Below are positions 34,958 through 44,261 of a DNA stretch of 64,000 nucleotides, in pieces (positions within the stretch are counted from its first letter, which is position 1; each line of letters opens with the position of its first letter). Under the pieces are notes generated by a model, which did not search any database, was not told where the DNA came from, and saw nothing but the letters and a program-made list of their open reading frames with translations. This DNA is from an uncultured Gemmatimonadota bacterium (GTDB lineage: Bacteria > Gemmatimonadota > Gemmatimonadetes > Gemmatimonadales > Gemmatimonadaceae). The DNA is taken from positions 558,001-622,000 of the forward strand of contig CAIRYG010000011.1 in NCBI GenBank assembly GCA_903882745.1, given 5' to 3'. The translations under genes were made by a program, and so were the position numbers.

Positions 34958-36463
34958 ATGCCGCCTGATCTTCTGCAGAAGCTTGGTGGTCCCCGCCGCA
35001 TCATGATCGGCGCCGTTGGGCTGATCGTGGCTGGGGTGATCCTCGTGATTTCCCGCGTCGCCACGGAGCCGAATTGGGTGCCCGCGGTGACCGGCGTTCC
35101 GCTTCAGAGCGCGTCGGAGCTGACCGACCGATTGGATCAGGCCGCCATCAAGTACAAGCTCGATCGTGGGGGCGCGGAGATTTTGGTCGCGCAGGCCGAC
35201 TTGGCTCGTGCCCGCGTGACGCTGGCGAAGGACGGACTCCCGGGCGGCAATCGCCCCGGGCTCGAAATCTTTGACCGTCCGTCATGGGGCTGGAATGACT
35301 TTACGCAGCGCGTGAACTATCGCCGTGCGCTGGAAGGCGAGTTGGAGCGCACGATCGGCCGCATGCGCGGCATCGAGCGCGCCGAGGTGCACATCGCGAT
35401 TTCGGATCAGGGAGGCTTCCGGGCCGCCAACGAGCGTCCGGCGACCGCCTCTGTGCTGATCGCACTGAAGGACGCGGGACTTCCCGCACAGGATATTGTG
35501 CAGGGCATTGCCCATCTCGTGTCATCGAGCGTCGACGGACTGAGCTCGGAGAACGTGAGCATCCACGACGAAACGGGTAAGCAGTGGTCCGACCCCTCCG
35601 ATGGCTCGAGCGCGGGCCTGACGAGCCGTCAGCTGCGCGTCCAACAGGATGTCGAGAAGTACCTCGAGCATAAGGCCTCGGACCTGGTGTCCCAGGTAGT
35701 GGGCCCGGGCAACAGCCGCGTGCAAGTCGCGGCGGCCATCAACTTCGATAAGGTCGAGCGCACCACGCTCTCCGTCGACCCCGAGAAGCAGGCGCTCGCG
35801 CAGGAAACCAAGGCGGAGATCGTGCCGGGCGCGCAGGGTGGCGCGGGCTCGACCAACGTGAACAGCAGCTACGAGAACACCAAGAGCACGGAAGTCTTCA
35901 GTGGCGCGATCGGCAACATCCGCCGGATGACGGTGGCCGTGTTGGTCGCAGACGCCCCCGTGCCAAGCACGGGCCCAACCGACACGATTCCGCGCTACAC
36001 CCCCCGCCCTCCCGAAGAACTCGCCCGACTGGAAACGCTGGTTCGCAGCGCCTTGGGCGCAGACTCCTCGCGCGGCGACGCGGTGAGTGTCGTGAGCCTT
36101 CCGATGCCCGTGCAGCGTGTGAAGCCGTCGGTCCCCGTTGTGCCGACCTTCGCGGAAAAGATGCAGCCCTATGAGCGCCCCGCGCTGACGGTGATTGGCC
36201 TCCTCTTGGCCTTTGGAATGGGGATGATGGCGTTGCGTTCGCTGCGCACGCCGCCGGTGAAGGCCGCTTCGGCGACGCTCACTCTGGCCCCAGCGGAACC
36301 GGCGCCGGCCCTCGTACGCGCGGCACCACCGCGCTCGGCGGATCTGCCCAGCTATTCGTTCCCGATCGCCGACACGCAGATTCGTGATCGCGTGGTGCAG
36401 ACCGTTGATGAGAACCCCGATGCGGCCGCGCGCTTGGTCAAGTCGTGGCTCAAGGATTCGTGA
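34958..36463 (+). CDS. fliF: MS-ring protein FliF
   Basis: Forms the inner-membrane MS ring. 501 residues: N-terminal membrane segment (about 14-30), secretin-like ring-building domains (LGGNRPGLEIFD-like, FTQRVNYRRALEGELERTIGRMRGIERAEVHIA) and a second membrane segment near residue 410 (LTVIGLLLAFGMGMMAL). The C-terminal FliG-binding tail is ENPDAAARLVKSWLKDS. Tail and fliG start overlap or nearly abut. Confidence 0.96.
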   Translation: MPPDLLQKLGGPRRIMIGAVGLIVAGVILVISRVATEPNWVPAVTGVPLQSASELTDRLDQAAIKYKLDRGGAEILVAQADLARARVTLAKDGLPGGNRPGLEIFDRPSWGWNDFTQRVNYRRALEGELERTIGRMRGIERAEVHIAISDQGGFRAANERPATASVLIALKDAGLPAQDIVQGIAHLVSSSVDGLSSENVSIHDETGKQWSDPSDGSSAGLTSRQLRVQQDVEKYLEHKASDLVSQVVGPGNSRVQVAAAINFDKVERTTLSVDPEKQALAQETKAEIVPGAQGGAGSTNVNSSYENTKSTEVFSGAIGNIRRMTVAVLVADAPVPSTGPTDTIPRYTPRPPEELARLETLVRSALGADSSRGDAVSVVSLPMPVQRVKPSVPVVPTFAEKMQPYERPALTVIGLLLAFGMGMMALRSLRTPPVKAASATLTLAPAEPAPALVRAAPPRSADLPSYSFPIADTQIRDRVVQTVDENPDAAARLVKSWLKDS

Positions 36464-36468
36464 TTACC

Positions 36469-37506
36469 ATGCGCTCGAATACCGCATTCGCCACACTCGC
36501 CGACGAACAGTCCTTCACCGGACGGCAGAAGGCTGCCATCCTCTGCATGGCACTCGGCGCCGAAGGGGCAGCGAAGATCACGCAGAAGCTGTCGCCCGAA
36601 GAAGCGGAGGCCATTTCGTTTGAGATCGCCCGCATGGATCGACTCGCGCCTGAGGAGGCCGAAGGGGTCCTGCTCGAGTGGATTGAGACCTCGGTCGCCT
36701 CGCAGGCGTTGAACTCGGGTGGCGTGGACTACGCCCGCGAGATTCTCGAGAAGGCGTTCACCACCACAAAAGCACAGCAGATTCTGAAGCGGGTTGTGAG
36801 CCAGCTCGCGGACTCGAGTGGATTGCGCCGTCTGCGCAACGCCGATCCGCAGCAGGTCGCGACGATGTTCCGCAACGAGCACCCGCAGACGGTCGCCATG
36901 ATTCTGGCGCACTTGATGCCGCAGCAGGCAGCGGCCGTGCTCAAGGAAATTGATCCGTCCCACGCGGCGGACATCGCGTTCCGTATGGCCAAGATGGAGA
37001 AGGTGTCGCCAGAGATGCTCCAACTCATTGAGAAGTCGCTGGGTACCGACACGGACCTCAACATCCAACAGGGCATGTCGGCCGCCGGTGGCCCCGCGGC
37101 TGTCGCAGCGGTGCTCAACCTGATGCAGGGCACCATGGAGAAGGAGATTCTTGCGCAGGTTGCCGCGCGCGATCTCACCCTCTCGGAACAGATCAAGCAC
37201 CTGATGTTCGTGTTCGAAGACGTCGTCGGTCTGGACGACCGCTCGGTGCAACGCATCCTGCGCGACCTGGACAACAAGACCCTGGCGCTCGCGCTCAAGG
37301 GAGCAAGCGCGGAGCTTCGCACCCGCATTATCGGGCAGATGTCGCAGCGAGCCTCGCAGGCGCTGGCCGACGAAATGGAAATGCTTGGCCCGGTCCGCAT
37401 GCGGGATGTCGAAGCGGCGCAGATGGGCGTGGTCGCACAGATTCGCACACTCGAGGAGGCCGGAGAAATCGTTCTGGGCGCCAGTGCCGACGACCTTGTC
37501 GCCTAA
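36469..37506 (+). CDS. fliG: Flagellar motor switch protein FliG
   Basis: Rotor protein that couples the stator to the C ring. 345 residues; FTGRQKAAILCMALG at the start, the EHPQTVAMILAHL segment in the middle domain, and the C-terminal torque helix (MFVFEDVVGLDDRSVQRILRDLDNKTLALALKGAS). The ATG at 36469 is used; a GTG at 36460 overlapping the fliF stop is an alternative. Its end overlaps the proposed fliH start. Confidence 0.96.
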   Translation: MRSNTAFATLADEQSFTGRQKAAILCMALGAEGAAKITQKLSPEEAEAISFEIARMDRLAPEEAEGVLLEWIETSVASQALNSGGVDYAREILEKAFTTTKAQQILKRVVSQLADSSGLRRLRNADPQQVATMFRNEHPQTVAMILAHLMPQQAAAVLKEIDPSHAADIAFRMAKMEKVSPEMLQLIEKSLGTDTDLNIQQGMSAAGGPAAVAAVLNLMQGTMEKEILAQVAARDLTLSEQIKHLMFVFEDVVGLDDRSVQRILRDLDNKTLALALKGASAELRTRIIGQMSQRASQALADEMEMLGPVRMRDVEAAQMGVVAQIRTLEEAGEIVLGASADDLVA

Positions 37507-38125
37507 CCCGGCGGGGAGAAAGTCCTCGCCGAGCGCGTGGGCGCTCGACGACTTCGGGTCGTTCCGCAAGGAACACCCGCAGGACACGCCGACCGAAGCT
37601 GTACCGACCGCGCAAGAACTCGCGGTCGAGGAAGCCTGGCAGGCGGGGTATCAGGCCGGGCGCCTCGAGGGCGAGATGGCCGAGCAGGCACGTCTCGCAC
37701 CGACCTTGCGTGCCGCGTCCGATGCTATCGATGACATCCGCTCATCCGAAGAACGGTGGCAGGGTGCGATCGAAGAGAACATTATTGCACTTGCCACCGC
37801 GATTGCGCGCCATTTGGTGGATCGCGAAATGGAAACGGACATGACCGTGGTCTCGACGCTGATTGAACGCGCGCTCGAAGCGTTCCCGATCGATCAGCCC
37901 GTGCGCGTCCGCGTGAACCCGCGTGACCTCACTGTGATTGAATCGCTCTCGGCGCACGACCATCCGATGCCGGGTGCCGCACGCGGCACGAATGCGCGGT
38001 GGATCGCCGATGCGCGCATTGCGCCAGGCGGCGCGATGGTTGAAGGGCGCGAACGCATTGTGGACGCGCGTGTCGACAGCGCGCTCGAACGTATTTACCG
38101 CCGACTGACATACACCGGTGCCTGA
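37496..38125 (+). CDS. fliH: Flagellar export ATPase regulator FliH
   Basis: Links FliI ATPase to the C ring and holds it inactive. 209 residues from TTG 37496, the only plausible start that does not run deep into fliG. EEAWQAGYQAGRLEG (GxxxG-type helix) then the C-terminal domain (ENIIALATAIARHLVDREMETD ... VRVRVNPRDLTVIESL ... APGGAMVEGRERIVDARVDSALERI) fits FliH. The start codon is uncertain. Confidence 0.85.
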   Translation: MSPNPAGRKSSPSAWALDDFGSFRKEHPQDTPTEAVPTAQELAVEEAWQAGYQAGRLEGEMAEQARLAPTLRAASDAIDDIRSSEERWQGAIEENIIALATAIARHLVDREMETDMTVVSTLIERALEAFPIDQPVRVRVNPRDLTVIESLSAHDHPMPGAARGTNARWIADARIAPGGAMVEGRERIVDARVDSALERIYRRLTYTGA

Positions 38126-39449
38126 GCTCCTCGCACGTCGTATCGGGGAAATGCCCCGTTTCGCCACCAACGGACGCGTCATTCGTGTGACGGGTCTTGT
38201 CGTCGAAGTCGCCGGCCTCGACCTCGGCCTGGGCGAGATTTGCCAGCTGTCCTCGTTCACCGACGGGCGCACCGTGCTCGCCGAAGTGTGCGGATTCGAC
38301 AGCGATCGCTTGCTCCTGATGTCGCTCGGCGAACTCGATGGCATCCATCCGGGCGCGATGGTCACGCCGCTCGGGCGATCGTTTGGCATTGAAGTGGGGC
38401 CTGACCTTTTGGGCCGCGTGCTCAACGGGCTCGGGCAGCCGATTGATGGGGGACCGAAGCTTCGCAATACGGAGCGTGTCTCGCTCACATCCGAGCCGCC
38501 GAATCCCCTGCACCGTCAGATGATCAGCGAGCCGCTCGAGACTGGCGTGCGCGCGATCGACGGCCTGCTCACGATTGGACGCGGCCAGCGTGTCGGTATT
38601 TTCGCCGGCTCCGGCGTGGGAAAGAGCACACTGCTCGGGATGATTGCGCGCCAGGCCAAGTCCGACGTGAACGTCATTGCGCTGCTTGGCGAACGTGGAC
38701 GCGAAGTGCGGGAGTTCCTCGAGCACTCGCTCGGCGCCGAAGGGTTGGCGCGATCTGTTGTCGTGGTTGCCACTGGTGATCAGGCTGCGCTGGTGCGTGC
38801 GCGCGGCGCGCTGGTGGCGACCGCGATTGCGGAATATTTCCGCGATCAGGGCAAGCAGGTGACGCTGATGATCGATTCCGTGACGCGTGTGGCGATGGCG
38901 TGGCGCGAGATTGGCCTGGCTGTGGGCGAGCCGCCAACGACCAAGGGCTATCCGCCTTCGGTGTTCGCGAATCTGCCGCGGCTGCTTGAGCGCGCGGGTA
39001 ACGGTTCGACGGGCGGGATCACCGGGCTCTACACCGTGCTCGTCGATGGCGATGACTTCAATGAACCCGTCGCTGATGCCGCGCGATCGATTCTGGATGG
39101 TCATATTGTGCTCACGCGCAAACTGGCGAGCGCCGGGCATTATCCGTCGATCGACATTCTCGACAGCAAGAGTCGTGTGAAGGATCTCGTCACTGAGGTT
39201 CCACAACAGGCGGCGGCGCGTTCTGTGTTGCGGACTGAAGCGGCATACCGTGAGAAGGAAGACTTGATCATGGTCGGCGCGTATCAGCGCGGCAGCGATC
39301 CGCATGTGGACGCGGCGATTCAGTTTCGCGAGCCGGTGCTCTCGTATCTGCAGCAAGCGCCGTCGGAGCATTCGACGCTCGAGCAGACGACCAATGATCT
39401 CTTGGCACTCGGCGGCGCCATTGATGCGTCGACTGCACGGCCCTCGTGA
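38118..39449 (+). CDS. fliI: Flagellum-specific ATPase FliI
   Basis: Type III export ATPase related to the F1 beta subunit. 443 residues with a GTG start overlapping fliH by 8 bp. Walker A GSGVGKST (164-171), TLMIDSVTRVAMAWREIGLAVGEPPTTKGYPPSVFANLPRLLERAGN-type catalytic region and C-terminal LKQ-like helical domain. Overlaps fliJ by 4 bp. Confidence 0.97.
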   Translation: MPELLARRIGEMPRFATNGRVIRVTGLVVEVAGLDLGLGEICQLSSFTDGRTVLAEVCGFDSDRLLLMSLGELDGIHPGAMVTPLGRSFGIEVGPDLLGRVLNGLGQPIDGGPKLRNTERVSLTSEPPNPLHRQMISEPLETGVRAIDGLLTIGRGQRVGIFAGSGVGKSTLLGMIARQAKSDVNVIALLGERGREVREFLEHSLGAEGLARSVVVVATGDQAALVRARGALVATAIAEYFRDQGKQVTLMIDSVTRVAMAWREIGLAVGEPPTTKGYPPSVFANLPRLLERAGNGSTGGITGLYTVLVDGDDFNEPVADAARSILDGHIVLTRKLASAGHYPSIDILDSKSRVKDLVTEVPQQAAARSVLRTEAAYREKEDLIMVGAYQRGSDPHVDAAIQFREPVLSYLQQAPSEHSTLEQTTNDLLALGGAIDASTARPS

Positions 39450-39901
39450 GTTCTGACCGCTTCACCTTTCGGCTTGAGCGGTTGCTCTCGCTGCGACAGA
39501 AGGCGGAAGAGGTTGCCGCTATTGCGCTGGCTGAGGCCCGCAATGCGGAAACGGCTGCGCACGAGGCCAAGGCGGCACTCGAAATGCACCGCGTGCGGAC
39601 GCAGGAGTCGTTGACGCTTCGCGCTGGCGACACCTCCACCGTTGCCACATTGCGGCAGGTTGCGCTGCTGATGGAGGACGCCGACCGCCGCATTGCGCAA
39701 GCGGACGAGCGTTTGACGGCGTGCCGCACCACCATGCTGGCTCGGCGGGACGTGTTGAATGCCGCCGTCCAGGAGCGTCGCGTGCTTGGGCGCTTGAAAG
39801 AGCGCGCCCTGGACACCTGGCAGCAGGCGGCTGCCCGGTCGGAACAGATCACCATGGACGAATTCGCGCAGACCCGGCGGAATGGTACGGATATTGCATA
39901 A
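39446..39901 (+). CDS. fliJ: Flagellar export protein FliJ
   Basis: Coiled-coil stalk of the export ATPase complex. 151 residues, GTG start in GTGA overlap with fliI. Begins FTFRLERLLSLRQKAEEVAAI, a standard FliJ N-terminus, and is predicted almost entirely helical. Confidence 0.9.
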   Translation: MSSDRFTFRLERLLSLRQKAEEVAAIALAEARNAETAAHEAKAALEMHRVRTQESLTLRAGDTSTVATLRQVALLMEDADRRIAQADERLTACRTTMLARRDVLNAAVQERRVLGRLKERALDTWQQAAARSEQITMDEFAQTRRNGTDIA

Positions 39902-39928
39902 CTAGGGATCGGACACTTCCGATTCCCT

Positions 39929-40534
39929 ATGAAACGACTTCTGATTCCCTTCGCCGCGGCACTCCTTGCCGCCGCATCCGGCACCTCCGCTCTTTCTGTC
40001 TCGCAGGCCAAGACCGTGGCGGCCGAAGCACAGGCCAAAGCGAAAGTGGTCCACGACAGCCTCGAGCGAATCGCCGCGGACTCCACAAAGCGCGCCGCTG
40101 ACGCCAAGCACGTGGCTGACAGCACGGCGACCGACAGCCTGATGTCGGCCACACCGGCTGCCGCACCGGCTGCACCGCCGGCTGCTGCACCCGCGCCAGC
40201 AAATAAGAAGACCGCCGCCCCCGACGCCAAGCACCCGGCCCCGGACGCGAAGCACCCGGCCCCGGACGCGAAGCGCCCGGCACCTGGCCTGCTCGCCGGC
40301 CCACTGCAGACTGGCGATGCCGTGCTCCCCAGTGGCCGGCTGTCAAAGATTTTCGCGAACATGCCAGCAAAGGATGCCGCCAAAGTTCTCGCGCACCTCG
40401 ATGATGCCGATGTCTCGCGGATCCTAGGGGCGGTCACCGACAAGCGCGCGGCCGAGATCCTCGCGCTCCTGCCATCGGAGCGGGCGGCGGCCATCAGTAA
40501 GACGGCCCTCAAGTCGCCCGCAGGCGCCAAGTGA
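39929..40534 (+). CDS. MotE/YlxF-like exported protein with an MgtE-N-type domain
   Basis: 201 residues: signal peptide (about 1-24), a coiled part (SVSQAKTVAAEAQAKAKVVHDSLERIAADS), an Ala/Pro stretch and a threefold APDAKHP repeat. The C-terminal domain LSKIFANMPAKDAAKVLAHLDDADVSRILGAVTDKRAAEILALLPSERAAAI matches the MgtE N-terminal/MotE fold. Genes of this type (ylxF, motE) are known between fliJ and fliK. Probable periplasmic partner of rod or stator parts. Confidence 0.75.
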   Translation: MKRLLIPFAAALLAAASGTSALSVSQAKTVAAEAQAKAKVVHDSLERIAADSTKRAADAKHVADSTATDSLMSATPAAAPAAPPAAAPAPANKKTAAPDAKHPAPDAKHPAPDAKRPAPGLLAGPLQTGDAVLPSGRLSKIFANMPAKDAAKVLAHLDDADVSRILGAVTDKRAAEILALLPSERAAAISKTALKSPAGAK

Positions 40535-42078
40535 ACAGCATTCCGTCGTTCGTCCCGGTCAACGCGCCGGCAGCGTCGACGGCAGCGCCGACGGCTGATG
40601 CCTTCAGCGATGCGGTGAACGGCGGAACCTCGTCGAGCGCGTTCGCGGGAGCGCTGGATCGCGCGACGCGCGTTCGCGAGAGCCACGACCTTGACGCAGC
40701 GAGCGCCGAGAAGGCTGAGAAGAAGCGCCGCGAGAAGGAAGACGCGGAGCGTCCGACCGCTGATAGTTCCGGCGCAACCGGAGAGACAAGCTCCGGCACG
40801 AGCGCCCTGCGCGCCTTGCTGGCCCGCGCCTCACTGGAGTCATCGGGCGCCACCACGCGTGTCGATGCACAGCTTACCGATCGTGCCGCGCGTGAAGCAG
40901 CCGGCAGTGATCCCTCGACAGTCTTTCGCGACCCTGCCCTCTTGCAGCCGGAGTTCCGGAGCAAGGTGGAGCGGGTCGTGCAGCGCATGAAGGGGGAAAC
41001 GGGCGCCGATGTCTCGATCCGAGAAACCTGGCGGAGTCAGACGCGCCAGAATGCACTCTACGATCAGGGACGCTCCACGAGCGGCCCCGTCGTGACCTGG
41101 ACGCAGAACTCCCGTCATTCCTCTGGATTGGCCGCAGACCTCGTGGTGTCGGGCGGCAGTTCCAGCCAATACGCGGCACTCCAGCAGATTGCGAACGAAG
41201 AAGGACTTCGGACGCTAGGCGCGAAGGATCCGGGTCATGTCGAGCTGAATCTTGGCGCCCTCCAGCAACAGACCGGTGCCTCGGTACTCGGCGCCGAGAT
41301 CAGCCTCGCGACGCCGGGACAGCAGGGGGCGCTCGCGCAGGGGGCACAGGGCGCGCAACTGGCGCAGGTTGCGGCGGTGGCACAAGTCGCGCAGGTCGCA
41401 GAAGTTGCGCAGGTCGCCGGCGTCGCTGCTCCCGGCGTTTCTACTCCAGGGGGCGCTGCTCCACGTGGCGCGTCAAAGTCTGACGCCACGGCGGCAGCAA
41501 CTGGCGCTGGGGCATCCGTGCGGTCGGCCAAGTCGTCGCGCTCATCTCGCTCGTCCTCAGAGTCACGGGACGACAGCGGGAGTAACGGGAACAGTGGCAA
41601 TGGGGCTCGGACGCCGCAGGCGATTGCGCTCTCGAGCCTTGGAAGCCCGGTGAACACGGGTGGTGTGAGCGCGCCGCGTTTCGTGGCGCCGCTGCCCAGC
41701 GATGCCGCCGCCCGTGTGGATCGCGTCTTGGCGCTGCAGGATGCCCGGGCCGCACAACCGATGAATCAAATGTTGCTCCGCGTCGACAACGGCGCTGGTG
41801 GCGAGGACCGGATTCGCATTGGAACGATGGGCGCGCGCGTTGGCGCGACGATCGACCTCGCGGATCCCGCACTCGCGGCCCAGATCGGCCTCCGGGCTTC
41901 CGAGCTCGGCAAGACGCTGGCCGCACGTGGACTCTCCATGGATGCCCTCCGTGTGCGCGGCAACAGCGGACCCGCTTCGACTTCCAACGATCTCCTTAAC
42001 GCGCTGATCGCCAATGGCGACCTCGCGCCTACTCCTTCCCGTCGTCGCACCGGCGACACCACCGGACATCAGCCATGA
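40531..42078 (+). CDS. fliK: FliK-type hook-length protein with an internal M15-like peptidase domain
   Basis: 515 residues, GTG start overlapping the previous stop. C-terminal 411-476 resembles the FliK hook-length domain (LLRVDNGAGGEDRIRIGTMG ... LGKTLAARGLSMDALRV), and the gene sits just before flgD as fliK does. Residues 141-240 look like an M15/LAS peptidase: RETWRSQTRQNALYDQGRS (163-181), GPVVTWTQNSRHSSGLAADL (185-204) with zinc-ligand pattern H196/D203, and GHVEL with H236 and E238. Between them lies an AQVAQV-type repeat (269-300) and a Ser/Arg-rich linker. The peptidase part is the L-Ala-D-Glu endopeptidase type that cuts peptidoglycan peptides. Confidence 0.8.
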   Translation: MNSIPSFVPVNAPAASTAAPTADAFSDAVNGGTSSSAFAGALDRATRVRESHDLDAASAEKAEKKRREKEDAERPTADSSGATGETSSGTSALRALLARASLESSGATTRVDAQLTDRAAREAAGSDPSTVFRDPALLQPEFRSKVERVVQRMKGETGADVSIRETWRSQTRQNALYDQGRSTSGPVVTWTQNSRHSSGLAADLVVSGGSSSQYAALQQIANEEGLRTLGAKDPGHVELNLGALQQQTGASVLGAEISLATPGQQGALAQGAQGAQLAQVAAVAQVAQVAEVAQVAGVAAPGVSTPGGAAPRGASKSDATAAATGAGASVRSAKSSRSSRSSSESRDDSGSNGNSGNGARTPQAIALSSLGSPVNTGGVSAPRFVAPLPSDAAARVDRVLALQDARAAQPMNQMLLRVDNGAGGEDRIRIGTMGARVGATIDLADPALAAQIGLRASELGKTLAARGLSMDALRVRGNSGPASTSNDLLNALIANGDLAPTPSRRRTGDTTGHQP

Positions 42079-42761
42079 CCGTTCCTTCGATCGGCAGCAC
42101 CGCGGCGGCCAGCGGCGCGACAACGAGCAGCGCCACATCCAAAGGCATGCTGGGCAAGGACGACTTTATGAAGTTGCTCGTTGCCCAAATGCAGCACCAG
42201 GATCCCATGAACCCGAGCGACAGCTCGCAGATGGCGGCGCAGTTGGCACAGTTCTCGTCGCTCGAGCAGCTCACCAACATCTCGCAGCAGATGGCCTCGC
42301 AGGCGGCCGACAGCGCGACGCTCGTGAATACCGTCAACAACTCGTCGGCCATCGGGCTGCTCGGCAAAACCGTGTCCGTACTCGACGACACCGTTCAGGT
42401 GGGTGGCACCTCGCCAACGCGTACTGCCTCGACAACCGTCGGCGCGGGCGGCGGTGACTTCACCGTTCGCCTCGAAGACGCAAACGGCTTCACGGTTGCG
42501 ACCAACCATATGGGGCGTGTCTCCGGCGGACAGCAGAACGTGTCGCTCGATTCGCTCACCAGCGGACTCCCCGAGGGCAACTACAAGGTGGTGTTCGACG
42601 TGACCAATGGCGTCGGGAGCACGCGGACCATTGCGCACCCGACCTCGACGGTCGCAGCGCATGTCGACGGCATCGGCTTTGGCACGAATGGTGCAGTGGT
42701 GACGAGCGGCTCCAAGAAGTACACGATCGGGCAGGTTCTGTCCGTCAACGCGACCAACTAA
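42075..42761 (+). CDS. flgD: Hook-cap / hook assembly protein FlgD
   Basis: Scaffold that caps the hook during growth. 228 residues; LGKDDFMKLLVAQMQHQDPMNPSDSSQMAAQLAQFSSLEQLTNI is the family N-terminal signature, followed by a FlgD Ig-like/Tudor region. Overlaps fliK by 4 bp and precedes flgE by 18 bp. Confidence 0.96.
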   Translation: MTVPSIGSTAAASGATTSSATSKGMLGKDDFMKLLVAQMQHQDPMNPSDSSQMAAQLAQFSSLEQLTNISQQMASQAADSATLVNTVNNSSAIGLLGKTVSVLDDTVQVGGTSPTRTASTTVGAGGGDFTVRLEDANGFTVATNHMGRVSGGQQNVSLDSLTSGLPEGNYKVVFDVTNGVGSTRTIAHPTSTVAAHVDGIGFGTNGAVVTSGSKKYTIGQVLSVNATN

Positions 42762-42779
42762 TCCGCACCGAGGATTCTC

Positions 42780-44093
42780 ATGCTGAACTCGCTCAACACT
42801 GGACTCGCGGGACTGAAGAACCACCAGTCCATGATGGATATGATCGGTAATAACATTGCCAACGTGAACACGCTGGCTTTCAAGTCTGGCCGCATGACCT
42901 TCAAGGAAGGCTTCGCGGACATGCTGCAGGGCGCGACGTCGCCGACCGCCGGTCAGGGTGGCTCGAATCCGATGCAGCTTGGTCTTGGCTCCACCATCGG
43001 CGCGATCGACACATCGTTCACGCAGGGCAACTTTCAGTCGACCGGACGCAATACGGATCTCGCGATCACGGGCAATGCCATGTTCGTGACCCGCACGGGC
43101 AATCAGCAGATGTACACGCGGTCCGGCAACTTCCAGGTCGACGGCAACGGCACGCTCATCGCGCCGCCGACAGGTGCAGTGGTTCAAGGGCGCCTCGCCG
43201 CCAACGGCATCTTGGGCACGAGCATCGGCGACATCGTCCTCCCCTTCGGGCAGAAGACGGCCGCACACGCGACGACCGCCATGAAGCTCTCCGGCAATCT
43301 CGACGCGTCGGCACCAATTTTTGACACGAGCTCGTACCAGGGGAGCGCCACAGGGTTCAACGCCACCACCGGCGCAAATCCTGCGAACTCCAAGTCGTGG
43401 AGTGAGTCATCGCTCACCGTGTACGACTCGCTCGGCAATAAGTACGACGTTCGCGTGAACATGTGGAAGTCGGGGACGTCCGAGTGGACGTGGGCCGTCG
43501 ACCCGCAGAGCCTCGTCGATGCAAAGGTCCCGGCGGACTCCATCTCCGGTGGCGGCGTCCTCAGCTTTGGCCCCGATGGCATGCTGACCGCGCCGAGCCC
43601 GGGCACCATCAACTTCGCACCTCCGGGTGCAAAGCCCGTCATCATCAATGTGGATCCGGGCAGCGGCGTGAACGGTCTCACCGATATCGCCTCCCCCACC
43701 ACCGCCGTGCTGCGCGATCAGGATGGGTACACGTCCGGACTGCTGCAAGACTTCACGATCGACCGCACCGGTGTGATCTCGGGCTCGTTCAGCAACGGTC
43801 AGACGCTGACCCTTGCGCAGATTTCGCTCGCCGATTTCAACAACCCCGACGGACTCATTCGCGCCGGCGACAACATGTACAAGGCGTCGGCCAACTCCGG
43901 CAGCCCGGTCGTTGGATTCGCGAGCGAAGGAAGCCCCTCCTCCATCACGAGCGGCGCACTCGAACTGTCGAACGTTGATCTCGCGAGTGAGTTCACGCAG
44001 ATGATTGTCGCGCAGCGTGGATTCCAGGCCAACAGCAAGGTCATCACGACCTCTGACGAGATGCTGCAGGAAATCATGCTCCTCAAGCGCTAA
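42780..44093 (+). CDS. flgE: Hook protein FlgE
   Basis: Hook subunit. 437 residues; N-terminal LNSLNTGLAGLKNHQSMMDMIGNNIANVNTLAFKSGRMTF and C-terminal LELSNVDLASEFTQMIVAQRGFQANSKVITTSDEMLQEIMLLKR are canonical. Last gene of the flgB operon; followed by a hairpin terminator. Confidence 0.96.
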   Translation: MLNSLNTGLAGLKNHQSMMDMIGNNIANVNTLAFKSGRMTFKEGFADMLQGATSPTAGQGGSNPMQLGLGSTIGAIDTSFTQGNFQSTGRNTDLAITGNAMFVTRTGNQQMYTRSGNFQVDGNGTLIAPPTGAVVQGRLAANGILGTSIGDIVLPFGQKTAAHATTAMKLSGNLDASAPIFDTSSYQGSATGFNATTGANPANSKSWSESSLTVYDSLGNKYDVRVNMWKSGTSEWTWAVDPQSLVDAKVPADSISGGGVLSFGPDGMLTAPSPGTINFAPPGAKPVIINVDPGSGVNGLTDIASPTTAVLRDQDGYTSGLLQDFTIDRTGVISGSFSNGQTLTLAQISLADFNNPDGLIRAGDNMYKASANSGSPVVGFASEGSPSSITSGALELSNVDLASEFTQMIVAQRGFQANSKVITTSDEMLQEIMLLKR

Positions 44094-44109
44094 ACCCTGC
44101 GCTGGGATG

Positions 44110-44136
44110 AACGCCGCTCTCAACCGAGGGCGGCGT
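44110..44136 (+). terminator. Terminator-like hairpin after flgE
   Basis: AACGCCGCTCTC/GAGGGCGGCGTT with loop AACC (one G-T pair), followed by CGCTATT. Lies 16 bp after the flgE stop and probably ends the flgB-flgE transcript. Confidence 0.6.
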
Positions 44137-44222
44137 TCGCTATTCGAGGAGCTCGGAGGCGGCAGAAGTTGCCGCCCAACAAAAACATGCGCAGAAGGTC
44201 GATTCCACCTCCGCCGAAACAA

Positions 44223-44257
44223 TGACGTAAGATTCAGTAATACATAGACTTACGTGA
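44223..44257 (+). repeat. Inverted repeat TGACGTAAG ... CTTACGTGA upstream of fliL
   Basis: Nine-base arms (eight complementary) separated by 17 bases in an AT-richer stretch, centred about 67 bp before the predicted sigma-54 start of fliL. Could be a regulator site; not a terminator. Confidence 0.4.
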
Positions 44258-44261
44258 CCAT

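Noticed and set aside
36352-39371. Long minus-strand frames opposite fliG, fliH and fliI
   Set aside because: Antisense shadows; the plus-strand genes are unambiguous flagellar proteins.
40225-40290. Tandem repeat near CCCGGCCCCGGACGCGAAG
   Set aside because: Explained by the APDAKHP amino-acid repeat in the MotE/YlxF-like protein, not a separate element.
41335-41430. Short repeated units considered as a CRISPR-like array
   Set aside because: They are in-frame AQV/AQG codon repeats inside the FliK-type gene, with no spacers of constant length.
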